This document shows positions 35,305 to 45,254 of a stretch of DNA of 64,000 bases, piece after piece. Under the pieces are notes generated by a model. That model saw only the letters and a list, made by a program, of their open reading frames with translations. It made no database searches and had not been told where the DNA came from. This stretch comes from Rhizobium sp. BK376 (GTDB lineage Bacteria > Pseudomonadota > Alphaproteobacteria > Rhizobiales > Rhizobiaceae): NCBI RefSeq assembly GCF_004341625.1, contig NZ_SLZG01000011.1:124001-188000 (forward strand). Reading direction: 5' to 3'. Position numbers and translations under genes: made by a program. Position 1 is the first letter of the stretch. The number at the start of each line of letters is the position of its first letter.

Positions 35305-35769
35305 TCATGGCTGGCCGGTCGCCAGTTTTTCCAGCGCGTCCAGAAACGGGCGCTGGCCGGGAATGATCTTCAGGCGCGCCTCGGGCAGGGTGAACCATTC
35401 GGCGCGATCGACCTCCGGAAAGGACTGCATTCTGCCACTCCTCGGCGGCCACTCGAGTTCGAAGAGGTTGCTCGTCAGTTCGGCCACATCGAATTCCCCT
35501 TCCAGCGCAAAGGCCGTGACCGTCTTTCCGCTGTTTTGCCTCAGCTCTCCGAGCAACTGTGGCGTACCTTCCGGCGCGCGGCCCATCTCCTCGGCGAACT
35601 CCCGAAGTGCGGCCGCAAGCGGCAGTTCGCCTTCGACATATTCGCCCTTGGGAATGGACCATGCCTCCTCATCGCGCTTGCGCCAAAAGGGGCCTCCGGG
35701 ATGCACCAGCAGCACGACGACACCGCCCTTCGTCTTTCGATAAAGAAGGATGCCAGCGCTTCTTTTCAT
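35305..35769 (-). CDS. NUDIX hydrolase
   Basis: 154 residues. The Nudix box is complete: G-E-Y-V-E-G-E-x7-R-E-F-A-E-E-M-G. Such enzymes cleave nucleoside diphosphates linked to another group; the W-S-I-P-K-G motif just before the box resembles the diadenosine polyphosphate/8-oxo-dGTPase branch. ATG 35769 is chosen because GGAGG lies eight bases upstream. It converges with the histidine-phosphatase-like gene, whose stop is seven bases away. Confidence 0.9.
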   Translation of the reverse strand: MKRSAGILLYRKTKGGVVVLLVHPGGPFWRKRDEEAWSIPKGEYVEGELPLAAALREFAEEMGRAPEGTPQLLGELRQNSGKTVTAFALEGEFDVAELTSNLFELEWPPRSGRMQSFPEVDRAEWFTLPEARLKIIPGQRPFLDALEKLATGQP

Positions 35770-35851
35770 CGCTTCGCCTCCGATCACCGAGCTCTTTGCA
35801 GGCGATCATTTCCGATGTCCCACATCAAGGTGCGCGGCGCCTCGATTTTGG

Positions 35852-37033
35852 TCAAGGCGCTGATAAGATCGACAGGGCCTCGTCGGCGATCACCTGCTCC
35901 TCATCAGTCGGGATGACGAATGCCGAGACACGGCTCTGCTTCGCGGAAATAAGCTCGTCACTCCGCGCATTGGCGTCGGTGTCGATCTCCAGGCCGAGCC
36001 ATTTCAGATGGCTGGCGACACGCTCGCGGATTTCCGATTGATGCTCGCCGATTCCCGCCGTGAAGACCATGGCATCGATGCCGCCGAGCGTATTGGCAAT
36101 ACGTGCCGTCTCACCGGCGATGCGCAGGGTAAACAGGTCCAATGCTTCTTTGGCTTCAGGCCTTTCGCTGGCCAGCAGTTCGCGGCTGTCACCGCTGATG
36201 CCGGAGACGCCGAGCAGGCCGCACCGGTAATAGAGGAAGTCCTCCAGCGACTGCGGTGACTGGCCTCTGCGATTGAGCAGATGCACCAACACGCCGGGAT
36301 CGAGCGCGCCGGTGCGCGTCGCCATCGGGATGCCGTCGAGGGTCGAGAACCCCATGCTGGTGTCCCGACTTTTTCCGTCCTGCAATCCGCAAAGACTGGC
36401 GCCACTGCCGAGGTGGGCCACCACGATCTTTCGCTTTGCGATATCAGGTACCCGCCGCGCAAGTTCACCAGAGATAAATTTATACGAGAGCCCGTGGAAA
36501 CCGTAGCGCTTTATTCCCTCGTCATGGAGCGCGCGGGGAATGGCGAAGCGGCGGACGAGGTCGCTGATGGTGCTGTGGAAGGCCGTGTCGAAGGAAGCGC
36601 ACTGGGCCAGCTGCGGGCGGATGCGCTGCATCGCCTTGATCAGCCGCAGACCCTGGGGCTGATGGAGAGGCGCCAGAGGTATGAGCTCCTCGATCTTTGC
36701 AACAGCATCTGCGTCGATCCTTGCGGGTCCGGTAAAGACCTCACCGCCGTGAACGACGCGATGTCCGGCGGCGGCAACAGCGCCGAGGTCGAAATGGTCG
36801 GCAAGGGAGACGAAGGCCTCGCTCAAGACCTCGTCCAAGTCGTCTTCGCCCTTCGCCTGGAGCGGGACATCGAAGGTCGAAGGCCCTTCGGTCAGGTGAA
36901 AGGTGAGGGGAGCCTGACGAAAATCGATGACTGCCTTGCCGATCCGACGCGCCGCCTGTCCCTCATAGGCGAAGATGCCGATTTTGACGGTCGACGAGCC
37001 TGCATTGAACGTGACGAGGACTTCGCGTTTCAT
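35852..37033 (-). CDS. ackA: Acetate kinase AckA
   Basis: 393 residues, standard length. It interconverts acetate plus ATP with acetyl phosphate. Family motifs are FNAGSSTVKIG at the N-terminus, HRVVHGG, LGSGASLCGLQDGKSRDTSM and T-A-G-I-G-E-H. ATG 37033 follows AAGGGGG. In rhizobia ackA often lies next to pta or phosphoketolase; neither is here, but a pyruvate oxidase lies 1 kb away on the same strand, giving a possible pyruvate-acetate-acetyl phosphate route. Confidence 0.95.
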   Translation of the reverse strand: MKREVLVTFNAGSSTVKIGIFAYEGQAARRIGKAVIDFRQAPLTFHLTEGPSTFDVPLQAKGEDDLDEVLSEAFVSLADHFDLGAVAAAGHRVVHGGEVFTGPARIDADAVAKIEELIPLAPLHQPQGLRLIKAMQRIRPQLAQCASFDTAFHSTISDLVRRFAIPRALHDEGIKRYGFHGLSYKFISGELARRVPDIAKRKIVVAHLGSGASLCGLQDGKSRDTSMGFSTLDGIPMATRTGALDPGVLVHLLNRRGQSPQSLEDFLYYRCGLLGVSGISGDSRELLASERPEAKEALDLFTLRIAGETARIANTLGGIDAMVFTAGIGEHQSEIRERVASHLKWLGLEIDTDANARSDELISAKQSRVSAFVIPTDEEQVIADEALSILSAP

Positions 37034-37335
37034 TCGGCACCCCCTTTTCAAAAATGACAGGGCGACCAGCGAATTTCACCTGGTCTGGAGGAAGGATAGA
37101 GGGCAGCGCTTCAACTGCAAGGGGAATAGCGGCCTTATAGACGAAGGAGATCGCAACCCCCTGCCTGCCGGCATGGATCCATGTCAAGCCGCGGTCATTT
37201 TGTCGTCCGAGCTAACTGGATGATGCTCTGCTGCCAGCAAAGAGGCCGCCGTCCGCCGGGCGGCCCAACGGAACCTGCCTTCGAATTGGACGTTGGGTTA
37301 CATGAACTCACGAATATGCACGAAGGAGTGATGTC
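37034..37335. other. Intergenic region between ackA and a small secreted protein gene
   Basis: About 300 bases with divergent genes on both sides. Only the GGAG-type ribosome site before 37336 (GAAGGAGTG) is clear. I see no small gene, repeat or RNA structure I can support. Confidence 0.5.
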
Positions 37336-37656
37336 TTGAAAAGATTAGCAACCATCATGCTGACGGCATCGGTTGCGCTCGGATCTGTGATGGCAATTGC
37401 CGATACCACATCCGCAGCGCCAATTCCGCAACCGCTGACGATCGGCTCATCGAACATCCATCAGGCACGAGTGGACGACAATCCACCGTATCGATGGGAC
37501 GCCCCGCGCTACTACCACAGACGTCACTGGAATAGAGATGACAGGCGTTATTGGCATAGAGAGCACTGGCGGGAGAGAAATTGGCGCGAGGGAGACTGGC
37601 GTAGAGACCGCTATTGGCGGTACCGTCGCGGCCCGGCCGTCATCCTGGATTTCTAA
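37336..37656 (+). CDS. Small exported Arg/Trp/Tyr/His-rich protein
   Basis: 106 residues. A clean signal peptide (1-28, ending T-T-S-A-A-P) is followed by a C-terminal half of dense aromatic and basic residues (R-Y-Y-H-R-R-H-W-N-R-D-D and R-D-R-Y-W-R-Y). Similar small R/W/Y-rich envelope proteins are common in rhizobia, with no settled function; binding to polysaccharide, DNA or the outer membrane is possible. The start codon is set by GAAGGAG; the ATG lies after a frame-open TTG-rich stretch. It ends at an intrinsic terminator. Confidence 0.75.
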   Translation: MKRLATIMLTASVALGSVMAIADTTSAAPIPQPLTIGSSNIHQARVDDNPPYRWDAPRYYHRRHWNRDDRRYWHREHWRERNWREGDWRRDRYWRYRRGPAVILDF

Positions 37657-37673
37657 ACCATAATCGGGACATG

Positions 37674-37702
37674 GGGGCGCTGTGGAAACAGCGCTCCTTT
37701 CT
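37674..37702 (+). terminator. Intrinsic terminator after the small exported protein
   Basis: GGGGCGCTGT (37674-37683) pairs with ACAGCGCTCC (37688-37697) with one wobble and a four-base loop GGAA, followed by TTTCTCATT. It is 17 bases past the stop. Confidence 0.7.
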
Positions 37703-37718
37703 CATTATTCAAAGCTTG

Positions 37719-37907
37719 CTAATGGTGCCCGTGGGGTCGAAATAGAGGCGCAGTCTTGCGATAGCGGAACGAGACCCAGATCATCCGCACGACAATCGGC
37801 AACCAAATAGCCGTCGCGACTATAGCCGAGAAGACACATCCGGCGAGACGGGCCGCGCCAGAGGCAGATCCAGATATGCTTTGCGATAGTCGAGTCATGC
37901 TCAACAT
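37719..37907 (-). CDS. Small membrane protein of unknown function
   Basis: 62 residues with one membrane segment (about 21-45, LAGCVFSAIVATAIWLPIVV) and a basic tail ending H-G-H-H. GGAGGG eight bases before ATG 37907 sets the start; the frame is open further upstream to 38027 but without a ribosome site and overlapping poxB by a few bases. I do not recognise it. It could be a stress or envelope small protein. Confidence 0.5.
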   Translation of the reverse strand: MLSMTRLSQSISGSASGAARLAGCVFSAIVATAIWLPIVVRMIWVSFRYRKTAPLFRPHGHH

Positions 37908-38023
37908 GTGGGAACCCTCCGCAGGCACTTCAACTTTTGAAGCGACTTTCTTTCGGATTAACCTCTTCTGGCTGTCCCGATAAGGAACCACAGCAGAAGC
38001 CGCGTCATCATCCGTCGCTCCTC

Positions 38024-39754
38024 TCAACGCCGGAGATTGGTTTTGGCGAGTTCGATAACTTCGTCGCCCCTGCCGTTTATAATCGCCTTCAGCATATAGA
38101 GGCTGAAGCCTTTGGCCTGCTCGAGCTGGATTTTTGGCGGCATGACCAGTTCCTGCTTTGCCGTAACCACATCGACCAGTACCGGACCATTATGGGCGAG
38201 AGCCTGCCGCAGTGCGACATCGAGATCTTCGGAGTCCTCGACGCGGAAGCTCTTGACGCCCATCGCCTCGGCCATCGCCGCGAAGTTGGGGTTCTTCAGA
38301 TCCGTGCTCGTGTCGAGATAGCCGCCGGCCTTCATCTCCATCGCGACAAACCCGAGCGAGCCATTGTTGAAGACGACGATCTTCACCGGCAGGCCAAGCT
38401 GCGAAAGTGTGATGAAATCACCCATCATCATGGTGAAGCCGCCATCGCCCGACAGTGAAACGACCTGCCTAGTAGGTGCCGCCGCCTGTGCGCCGATGGC
38501 CTGCAACATCGCATTGGCCATGGAGCCATGATTGAAGGAGCCGAGCAGGCGACGCTTGCCATTCATGGCGAGGTAACGAGCCGCCCAGACCGTCGGCGTT
38601 CCCACGTCAGCAGTAAAGATCGCATCCTCTGCTGCATTCTCGCTGACCAGCCGTGCCAGATACTGCGGATGAATTGGGCTGCCTTTCTTGGAAGGCACGG
38701 CAAGATCGTCGAGGTCGCTTCGCGCCTTTGCATAATGCTTGCGGGCATTGTCGAGGAAAGTGCGGTTCGGCTTGTCCTTCAGATGCGGCAGCAGTGCTAC
38801 AATAGTTTCGGCCACGTCGCCGACCACACCTTGCGTCAGTTGCGCACGCTTGCCCAATGCCGCGGCATCGCGATCGATCTGGATGATCGCGGCGTCCCTG
38901 GGATAGAAGGCCCGATAGGGAAAATCCGTGCCCAGCATCAGGACCGTGTCGCTGTTCATCATGGCGTAATAGCCCGACGAAAAGCCGATCAGTCCGGTCA
39001 TGCCGACATCATAGGGATTGTTCCATTCGACATGCTCCTTGCCGCGCAACGCATGGACGACAGGAGCGCCAAGCTTTTCGGCCAGCGCCACCACTTGGTC
39101 ATGCGCGCTGGCGCAGCCGCTGCCAGCCAGGATCGTCACCGTCTCCGACCGATTGAGAAGATCAGCAAGCCGGTCGATCTCCTCCGCCAGCGGCAGAATA
39201 CGCGGCGACTTCGGCAGCGCAGCTTTCGATTTCGGTCGAGTGGGCGCCTCGGCCAGCGCTACATCGCCGGGGATGACGAGAACGGCAACACCGCTGCGGC
39301 CGATGGCCGTGTTGAGCGCACGATGCAGGATCTCTGGCATCTGCGCCGGATTGGACACCAGCTCGACGAAGCAACTGCACTCGCGAAACAGCTCCTGCGG
39401 ATGCGTCTCCTGGAAGTAACCGAGTCCGACTTCGGATGACGGGATGTGAGCGGCGATTGCCAGCACCGGAACGTGATTGCGCTGACAGTCGTAGAGACCG
39501 TTGATCAGATGCAGGTTGCCCGGACCGCAACTGCCTGCGCAGACGGCGATCTTGCCTGATATAGCCGCCTCGGCACCGGCGGCAAAGGCGGCAGTCTCCT
39601 CGTGCCTTACGTGCGTCCAGTCGATCCGGCCCAGCCGCCGCAGGCTGTCGTTCAACCCGTTCAGGCTATCTCCAGTGACACCCCAGATGCGTTCAACGCC
39701 TGCTTCCGCAAGGGTTTCGGCCAAAAGATCGGCAACGGTTTGTGGCATGATCAT
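38024..39754 (-). CDS. poxB: Pyruvate dehydrogenase (quinone)/pyruvate oxidase-type ThDP enzyme
   Basis: 576 residues, PoxB size. It should decarboxylate pyruvate to acetate and CO2 with electrons passed to quinone. Visible are the N-terminal ThDP glutamate region R-H-E-E-T-A-A-F-A-A-G, the FAD/middle domain, and the ThDP motif G-D-G-G-F-T-M-M-M-G-D with its downstream F-N-N. The C-terminal amphipathic membrane-binding tail of E. coli PoxB is not obvious by eye. ATG 39754 follows AGGAGC. It is near ackA on the same strand, so both may act in acetate/acetyl-phosphate metabolism. Confidence 0.85.
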   Translation of the reverse strand: MIMPQTVADLLAETLAEAGVERIWGVTGDSLNGLNDSLRRLGRIDWTHVRHEETAAFAAGAEAAISGKIAVCAGSCGPGNLHLINGLYDCQRNHVPVLAIAAHIPSSEVGLGYFQETHPQELFRECSCFVELVSNPAQMPEILHRALNTAIGRSGVAVLVIPGDVALAEAPTRPKSKAALPKSPRILPLAEEIDRLADLLNRSETVTILAGSGCASAHDQVVALAEKLGAPVVHALRGKEHVEWNNPYDVGMTGLIGFSSGYYAMMNSDTVLMLGTDFPYRAFYPRDAAIIQIDRDAAALGKRAQLTQGVVGDVAETIVALLPHLKDKPNRTFLDNARKHYAKARSDLDDLAVPSKKGSPIHPQYLARLVSENAAEDAIFTADVGTPTVWAARYLAMNGKRRLLGSFNHGSMANAMLQAIGAQAAAPTRQVVSLSGDGGFTMMMGDFITLSQLGLPVKIVVFNNGSLGFVAMEMKAGGYLDTSTDLKNPNFAAMAEAMGVKSFRVEDSEDLDVALRQALAHNGPVLVDVVTAKQELVMPPKIQLEQAKGFSLYMLKAIINGRGDEVIELAKTNLRR

Positions 39755-39985
39755 TGCTCCTGTTCTTTGCCGGCGTAAGTTTGAGGGACCCACGTCGATG
39801 AGACGTTCGGATCAACTGTTAGCCTTAAGAATAGGATGTACCGGATAGTCGTCCAACATATCGAAGGATGAATAGGCTACGCTCAAGGGTGAATGGCTTC
39901 GGCCTGCGTCATCAGGCGGTATGAGAACAACGCGAAACAGCCGCGCCGGTCAGTCATCGACCAAATGCCATCGGCCTTTATGCGC

Positions 39986-40813
39986 TCATCCGCAATCAGC
40001 CCAATCACACTGGAAGGCCAACACAGGCTTGGAAAAGCCCTTCAACCGTCGTCGTGTCGCCTGAGCGAAGAGATCGGAGGCACCGTATTCTCGAAAAATG
40101 TTCTCTGACACGAGGATCGCGTCGCTGGAAGCCGCAGCGCATAAGCGTGCGGCAAGTTGCACCGTGGAGCCAAAGAGGTCATTGCTGTCCTCAAGGGGCT
40201 CGCCACAATCCAGTCCAATGCGAACATGAATTGGCTCGGGATTTCCATCATTGTAGCGCTTGAATTCTCGCTGGATAGTCATGGCGCAATCGACGGCCGC
40301 AGTTGTCGAAGCGAATGCCGCCATAATGCCATCGCCGGTGTGCTTGACTTCTCGGCCGCATGATTTACCGAGGCATCTGCGCACGACGGCGTCATGTGCC
40401 CTGACCAGTTCGATCGCCATGCGATCACCGAGACGCGATGTCATGGCAGTCGAACCGACAATGTCCGTGAAGAGGATCGCCCTGTGGCCGGCGTCCATTT
40501 CGGCGGAGGATTGTCCGGGCATCGGTTCAGGATCGTGGATTCGGCCAAGAAACGCCTCGACCGCCGACAGCGCGACTTCGACGACCTCACCGGCGATGAA
40601 GCCGTGCGCCTGGCGGTGTACGCATTGTGCGGTTTCCATATCGGGAGCATCCACAAGGCAAAAGGCTGTCCCGCGCCGCTCATCGAACCAGTAGGTCAGA
40701 AACTTGACCCCGTACTGGTCCTCAATCTCGATATCCTTGCAATGCGCCTCCGCAACCTCGGCAGCCGAGGTACCCGCGAGATCATGCCTGTCCATGAAGA
40801 TAGCCATCTGCAT
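39986..40813 (-). CDS. DUF4242 (SCO4226-like nickel-binding) domain fused to adenylate cyclase
   Basis: 275 residues. The first ~85 residues (MAIFMDRHDL, later TAFCLVDAPD and H-R-Q-A-H-G) match the DUF4242/SCO4226 nickel-binding fold. A class III cyclase domain follows (about 105-265), with the metal aspartate in I-L-F-T-D-I-V-G-S-T and the second in HTGDGIMAAF. Metal or small-molecule sensing by the first domain may set cAMP production. No membrane segment. AGAGGC precedes ATG 40813. It is the third cyclase in this window. Confidence 0.88.
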   Translation of the reverse strand: MQMAIFMDRHDLAGTSAAEVAEAHCKDIEIEDQYGVKFLTYWFDERRGTAFCLVDAPDMETAQCVHRQAHGFIAGEVVEVALSAVEAFLGRIHDPEPMPGQSSAEMDAGHRAILFTDIVGSTAMTSRLGDRMAIELVRAHDAVVRRCLGKSCGREVKHTGDGIMAAFASTTAAVDCAMTIQREFKRYNDGNPEPIHVRIGLDCGEPLEDSNDLFGSTVQLAARLCAAASSDAILVSENIFREYGASDLFAQATRRRLKGFSKPVLAFQCDWADCG

Positions 40814-41408
40814 AACGCCTCTGACTGGGATCCCAAGACGGCCGGCGTGCGACTACTCAGTTGCAAGCGCGGTCTGCGCAGTTCGGGTGCCGCCAATTCT
40901 GACGACTATGGCGACCTTCGCATCTCCAACACGGCAGCCGCGACATCATTGAGCCCCGACGCAACGTCATCAATCCGCTTGCCACTTTGGTAATTGCATC
41001 GTCCATCAAGTCGGCGCAAACAATCGCGGAAAAGGCGCCATCGCCCTTTATAAGTCACAGGGAACGACGGTCTACAGCCTCTATCCGGAGCGCAACAATG
41101 TGCAGCCTCATCGGTAGACTGCGATATTTTTATCGGCGTTTCCGCGATCGGCGTCAAGATCGATGCGATGGATCATCGTTTTGCGAATGCCGGCAAGAAT
41201 GATCCCGCAGAGCACCGACCATGCGACTGTATAGTTATGGTTGTTCCGGCAAGCCCTGTCTACTTGATCACAATGCCGCAGGTTGACAGCCAGACCTCCC
41301 TTATGTTGCTCGCACCCGTCAGCGGACTCGATACGCTGGCGCCTAGACGACAGGGCCAATTGCGACCACCGAGCCCGGAACGGTGGCCGCATTTCAGTTT
41401 ACGGAATC
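40814..41408. other. Intergenic region with no supported gene
   Basis: About 595 bases between two leftward genes. Open frames here (for example 40906-41157 and 41108-41392, both leftward) have odd composition and no ribosome site. I found no repeat, RNA or terminator of note. It may contain the promoter of the cyclase gene and decayed DNA at the edge of the neighbouring polysaccharide island. Confidence 0.5.
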
Positions 41409-44400
41409 CTACCCGCGTTTTGCCACCGGGAAGGGGCGAGGCTGGATGATAGCTGAAATCCACCCCGGCCGGTTCAATTCCCGAATGCGTCTCTTGATCG
41501 CCTTGTTCTTTGGAGCGATAGCCTGGGCTCTCATCAGGCGGGCCAGCGCTCCATTTCTGTCGCCGTTGAGGATGCAAGCCTCCGCCGCCTCCCGCAAGTG
41601 GGTTCCGGTGTCGGGGCTCTCGTTTGCCGCTTGAGTAAAATAATTGGCGGCATCGGCGTATCGACTTTCGTCCCAGGCTTTATGTGCTTGCCTCAAAAGT
41701 TCATCATAGCGAGTGGCGATCGGAGAAATTTCGTTCGAGGACTGTTCTTCTGCGGCTTCGTTGGAATTTCGCGCATTCCAAATCTTATATGCCTCGGGCC
41801 AGAAGGCTTCCCGATCAATGATTTTGGTGTTCTGGAATCCGGCAAACGCATTGTCAAAGACGAGGTTGCTGAGCAAGGAAATTTCAAGGAGTGACGGCTT
41901 CGTGGCTAAAATCGAGAAGAAAAAGGCCGCTGCGTCTCGTTCTACGGAAGCATATTTGTGCAATGCGCCGCACTCTCGCAACCACTCCTCACATAGCAGC
42001 ATGGCGCCTGCATGGATGCTGCGAATGGCGCGGGCATGGTCGGGAGTAACCGCACCATCTGTCACGAGCTCATGCCGACCATCGGAGATCGCAACAATCC
42101 CAAGGGCTGAACCGTTCCCCTCATTCATCAGTGTTTCGAGCAGTAGATTGTGGGTAATGCAGACGTTCGATCTGGTTTCCGGATTTCGATTGTCGGCAAA
42201 GAATGCCTGTGCTCCATCGATCGAGGCCTCACCGAAGCCATTGCTATAGGTCATGAAGAAAAGCGGGAGCAGCGGCTCATTGAATAACGGAGCTATTTTC
42301 TTATGGATTGAGCCCTGATAGCCGAAATCGACTGCCGCCGACTTGACAGAGAAATCAACCGTTGTGCGTTCCCTGAGGTATGACGCGAACGTCGCACGTC
42401 GGTTCTGGTATATTGGCTCCAATATACCCCAATGGCGATGAGCGATATCATAAGCGAGTCCGTAAATCGCTGCGAGTTGTGTACCTTTTCTCGGTATTGA
42501 AAGACTGTCGATGCTCCATTTGTCGAGTAGGTCTCGATCTGCAAGATCGGCAGAAATGAGAAAACGTTCAGCAAGCAGCTTTTGAAGAGAGCCGCTAGCG
42601 GTGAAATCATCACAGCGAATATTGAACACATCTTCCGGAGAGAAGATGTCGAAGCCGGTCACGCTCTTCCTCGATGTGGGTGCGTAGACAAGCTTAATTT
42701 GCTCCTCCAACCCACGGCAAGCGACCATTTTTTTGGCCATCTCGTAAGGGAGATGACAATCGCGTGCGAAGAAAACTATCTGACCGCAGTGGTCTCTGAG
42801 TGCCCTATCAATTATCCAATTGGCAAAAGCCAGAGTCATAGGGCCAACGACAGCAAACCCCATTTCTTCGAGAGTTGAGATCATCTGAAACTTGGGTGGG
42901 ATGCCACGTGTTTCCGGGTCCTTGAGACGAGGGCCGCTAGAAAACAGGAATGTGTTAGCGAAAAGTCCAGCAATGGTTCTGAGATAGAATGACTTGTCGA
43001 GCACAGCTTCGCTCGTACCTAGTGTAAGCAGAGCTTCCTTGAGAAGCGCGCGACCGGAAGGAATAAGGACAGAGCGGAATTTCTTTTCACGTGCCCTTTG
43101 GACGTCGCCGATCGGGTTGTCTCCGATATGCAGGATGTTATCGGGGTTGACGGCGATTTCGGCGCGCACGTAGTCAAACAGCGCACCGCTGTGCTTTTTC
43201 GAGCCTACAGCGCTCGAGACGAATACGCGTTCATGTCCTTCATAGCCGCATTGTTCTAGGACGCGTTCAATGAAGGCAAGCGGATGAATGAAATCAGAGG
43301 TAAGCACGATGCGCTTTTTGTTCGCTAGCGCAAAATCATAAATAGCTCGACCAATTCGCCGGGGGCGTAGAACCGACAGTTCGATTTCCTGCTCAAGTCG
43401 AACAAGTGCATCAACATCGATGTTCCCGGCTCGAACGCAGTAGGCGAACTCCTCATAGACCTCTTTGATCGTGATTTCTTCCGCGAGTGCATTTTCTGGT
43501 TCTTTGAGAGCGGCATCGCGTTTTGAACGGACGAGTCGTTCTGCTGCTTGGCGCATTTCTGCGAACCGAACTACCGCATGCGTCGGCAATAGGTTTGTAC
43601 CCGGCAACTGCCGTTGCATGAGTTCGAATACGTCCTCTGGCTTGTAGACCGTGCGGCGGACCAGCGTGTCGAAGATATCGAATGACACAACTTGGACAGC
43701 ATCCGGCTTCATGGCTTGCGCAATGTCTGCCGGGATCTCGGTCTCCGCAAAGTCAAGTGAAGCACTTGGGAACAGCTTTCGAAGATTGATGACTGATTGT
43801 CCAAGATTGCTATGTGAAATAAAGGCACTGTAGCTGTTTTTGACGACTGCCTCGTCCGGCAACAAGTCTGCACCCTGACAGCCCGAATTTCTCCGCTCCA
43901 GGATATTGTGCACAATACCCGCGAAATAACCGTCCTCTTTGGCAATCCGGTCGAAGATCACGACGCCTCGCGACAGATACGCAGCCAACAACTTGTCTTG
44001 GTTTACATTGTTGGCTTCGACGCTCAGCTGCGTCGCATCGGCCAAATACTGCAAATGGGATGTGGACGGGGAAATCAGGGTTTTCCCGAGCAATTTCGCT
44101 TGGAGGCCTAACGTGCTTGACACGGAGTAGACCTTGTCTACCCATGGAACGATGTACTGCGAAATACTGTCGACTGCCTCAAATGAAGCGCTATAGCGAA
44201 TGTCGCCCACATTCTCTTGCAGGTATTTGAGGTTTGCATCGGTGATCACCTTTTCCGAAACGAGGCCGCCTACATATTGCGTCGCGATGACCGTCTCACC
44301 CGTTGCGGCTCTCGCAACCGTCTCTAGAAAATCATACTGATCTTCGAATTCGCAATTTTCTCGAAAGCCGAAATACTTGCTAATCTGGAGAGGGATCAAA

Positions 44401-45044
44401 GAAATCGGCGTCTCCTCAGGCAGCGCCAAGAGATTTCTGAAGTGCCTTTCACACCCGAGACCATTGAAATGAGCCAAATAGAAATTTCGAAGCTCCTCCA
44501 CCATCGCGATCGCCTTTTCGGAAACAGCGGAAAGCGCCTGTGTCGGTACGGAAAGCCACGAATTCTGGTATAGTCCCACCGGGTCAATCGATATGGCCTT
44601 GGGATATGGCGGTCGAGCGAAGATACTGGGCATGACGTCCAGAACCACAGATGAAGGGAAAGCGGCTCGGAAAATGTCTGCTGGGGCCTCCCAGCAAACA
44701 ATAAGGTCAGGCTCCCACCCATCGAGCAGACGACGCACGTACGCGATTGCCGGTTCCTGATCGTCCTTTTGCATTCCCCTGTAAGAGGCTGTCATCATCC
44801 GGCCGAACGCAATGTGATCTTTGGACGATGAATCACAAAGGATGCATAGTTCCGGCGCCAGCGCTTCGGACGATAAGGTCGCGAAAATATGGCGGTTCAT
44901 AATGAACCTTGTCTCGAATTCCGTCGTTGCCGTGAGTGCCCTGGCTATAGGGATCAGATAGCTCTTGTATGCTCCGGCCCTAAAGAAGGGATCTCCTAAT
45001 TCCGTGTCGAGATGGGAAAGAAGAAGGACTCGCTTTTTAGTCAT
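41409..45044 (-). CDS. Giant multidomain surface-polysaccharide protein (capsule-synthesis-like + HAD + TPR)
   Basis: 1211 residues. Residues ~1-400 resemble capsular polysaccharide/Kdo-transfer proteins, ending in a region V-D-K-V-Y-S-V-S-S-T-L-G-L-Q-A-K-L-L-G-K typical of KpsS/KpsC-like domains. Near 430 a HAD-like domain begins with the nucleophile motif S-F-D-I-F-D-T-L-V-R and closes with H-I-G-D-N-P-I-G-D-V near 640. A long region of unknown fold follows (~680-1100), then TPR-like repeats (~1130-1190). Homologous HAD domains often occur with glycosyltransferases. It is probably cytoplasmic, acting in assembly or phosphate modification of a surface glycan. The next genes upstream are an ABC-2 permease and FkbM. 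The ATG at 45044 has a weak ribosome site. Confidence 0.7.
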   Translation of the reverse strand: MTKKRVLLLSHLDTELGDPFFRAGAYKSYLIPIARALTATTEFETRFIMNRHIFATLSSEALAPELCILCDSSSKDHIAFGRMMTASYRGMQKDDQEPAIAYVRRLLDGWEPDLIVCWEAPADIFRAAFPSSVVLDVMPSIFARPPYPKAISIDPVGLYQNSWLSVPTQALSAVSEKAIAMVEELRNFYLAHFNGLGCERHFRNLLALPEETPISLIPLQISKYFGFRENCEFEDQYDFLETVARAATGETVIATQYVGGLVSEKVITDANLKYLQENVGDIRYSASFEAVDSISQYIVPWVDKVYSVSSTLGLQAKLLGKTLISPSTSHLQYLADATQLSVEANNVNQDKLLAAYLSRGVVIFDRIAKEDGYFAGIVHNILERRNSGCQGADLLPDEAVVKNSYSAFISHSNLGQSVINLRKLFPSASLDFAETEIPADIAQAMKPDAVQVVSFDIFDTLVRRTVYKPEDVFELMQRQLPGTNLLPTHAVVRFAEMRQAAERLVRSKRDAALKEPENALAEEITIKEVYEEFAYCVRAGNIDVDALVRLEQEIELSVLRPRRIGRAIYDFALANKKRIVLTSDFIHPLAFIERVLEQCGYEGHERVFVSSAVGSKKHSGALFDYVRAEIAVNPDNILHIGDNPIGDVQRAREKKFRSVLIPSGRALLKEALLTLGTSEAVLDKSFYLRTIAGLFANTFLFSSGPRLKDPETRGIPPKFQMISTLEEMGFAVVGPMTLAFANWIIDRALRDHCGQIVFFARDCHLPYEMAKKMVACRGLEEQIKLVYAPTSRKSVTGFDIFSPEDVFNIRCDDFTASGSLQKLLAERFLISADLADRDLLDKWSIDSLSIPRKGTQLAAIYGLAYDIAHRHWGILEPIYQNRRATFASYLRERTTVDFSVKSAAVDFGYQGSIHKKIAPLFNEPLLPLFFMTYSNGFGEASIDGAQAFFADNRNPETRSNVCITHNLLLETLMNEGNGSALGIVAISDGRHELVTDGAVTPDHARAIRSIHAGAMLLCEEWLRECGALHKYASVERDAAAFFFSILATKPSLLEISLLSNLVFDNAFAGFQNTKIIDREAFWPEAYKIWNARNSNEAAEEQSSNEISPIATRYDELLRQAHKAWDESRYADAANYFTQAANESPDTGTHLREAAEACILNGDRNGALARLMRAQAIAPKNKAIKRRIRELNRPGWISAIIQPRPFPVAKRG

Positions 45045-45254
45045 AATATTCAATCTGCAGTAATCTGGACGCTTTTAATGTAGTTGCGCCTTCAACATTG
45101 GGTTGTCAATTTTTTTCTGGGGATGGCATATCCGCTCGTGAGAAGGTTGCCACTCGCAGGCTACCCTGCCAACGACGCGGGGCTCTTCAAGCTGGCGCGA
45201 TATCCTTTGTTCAAGATTAAAACGCCCAGGAAAGTAAGCCTCTACGCTTCACTT

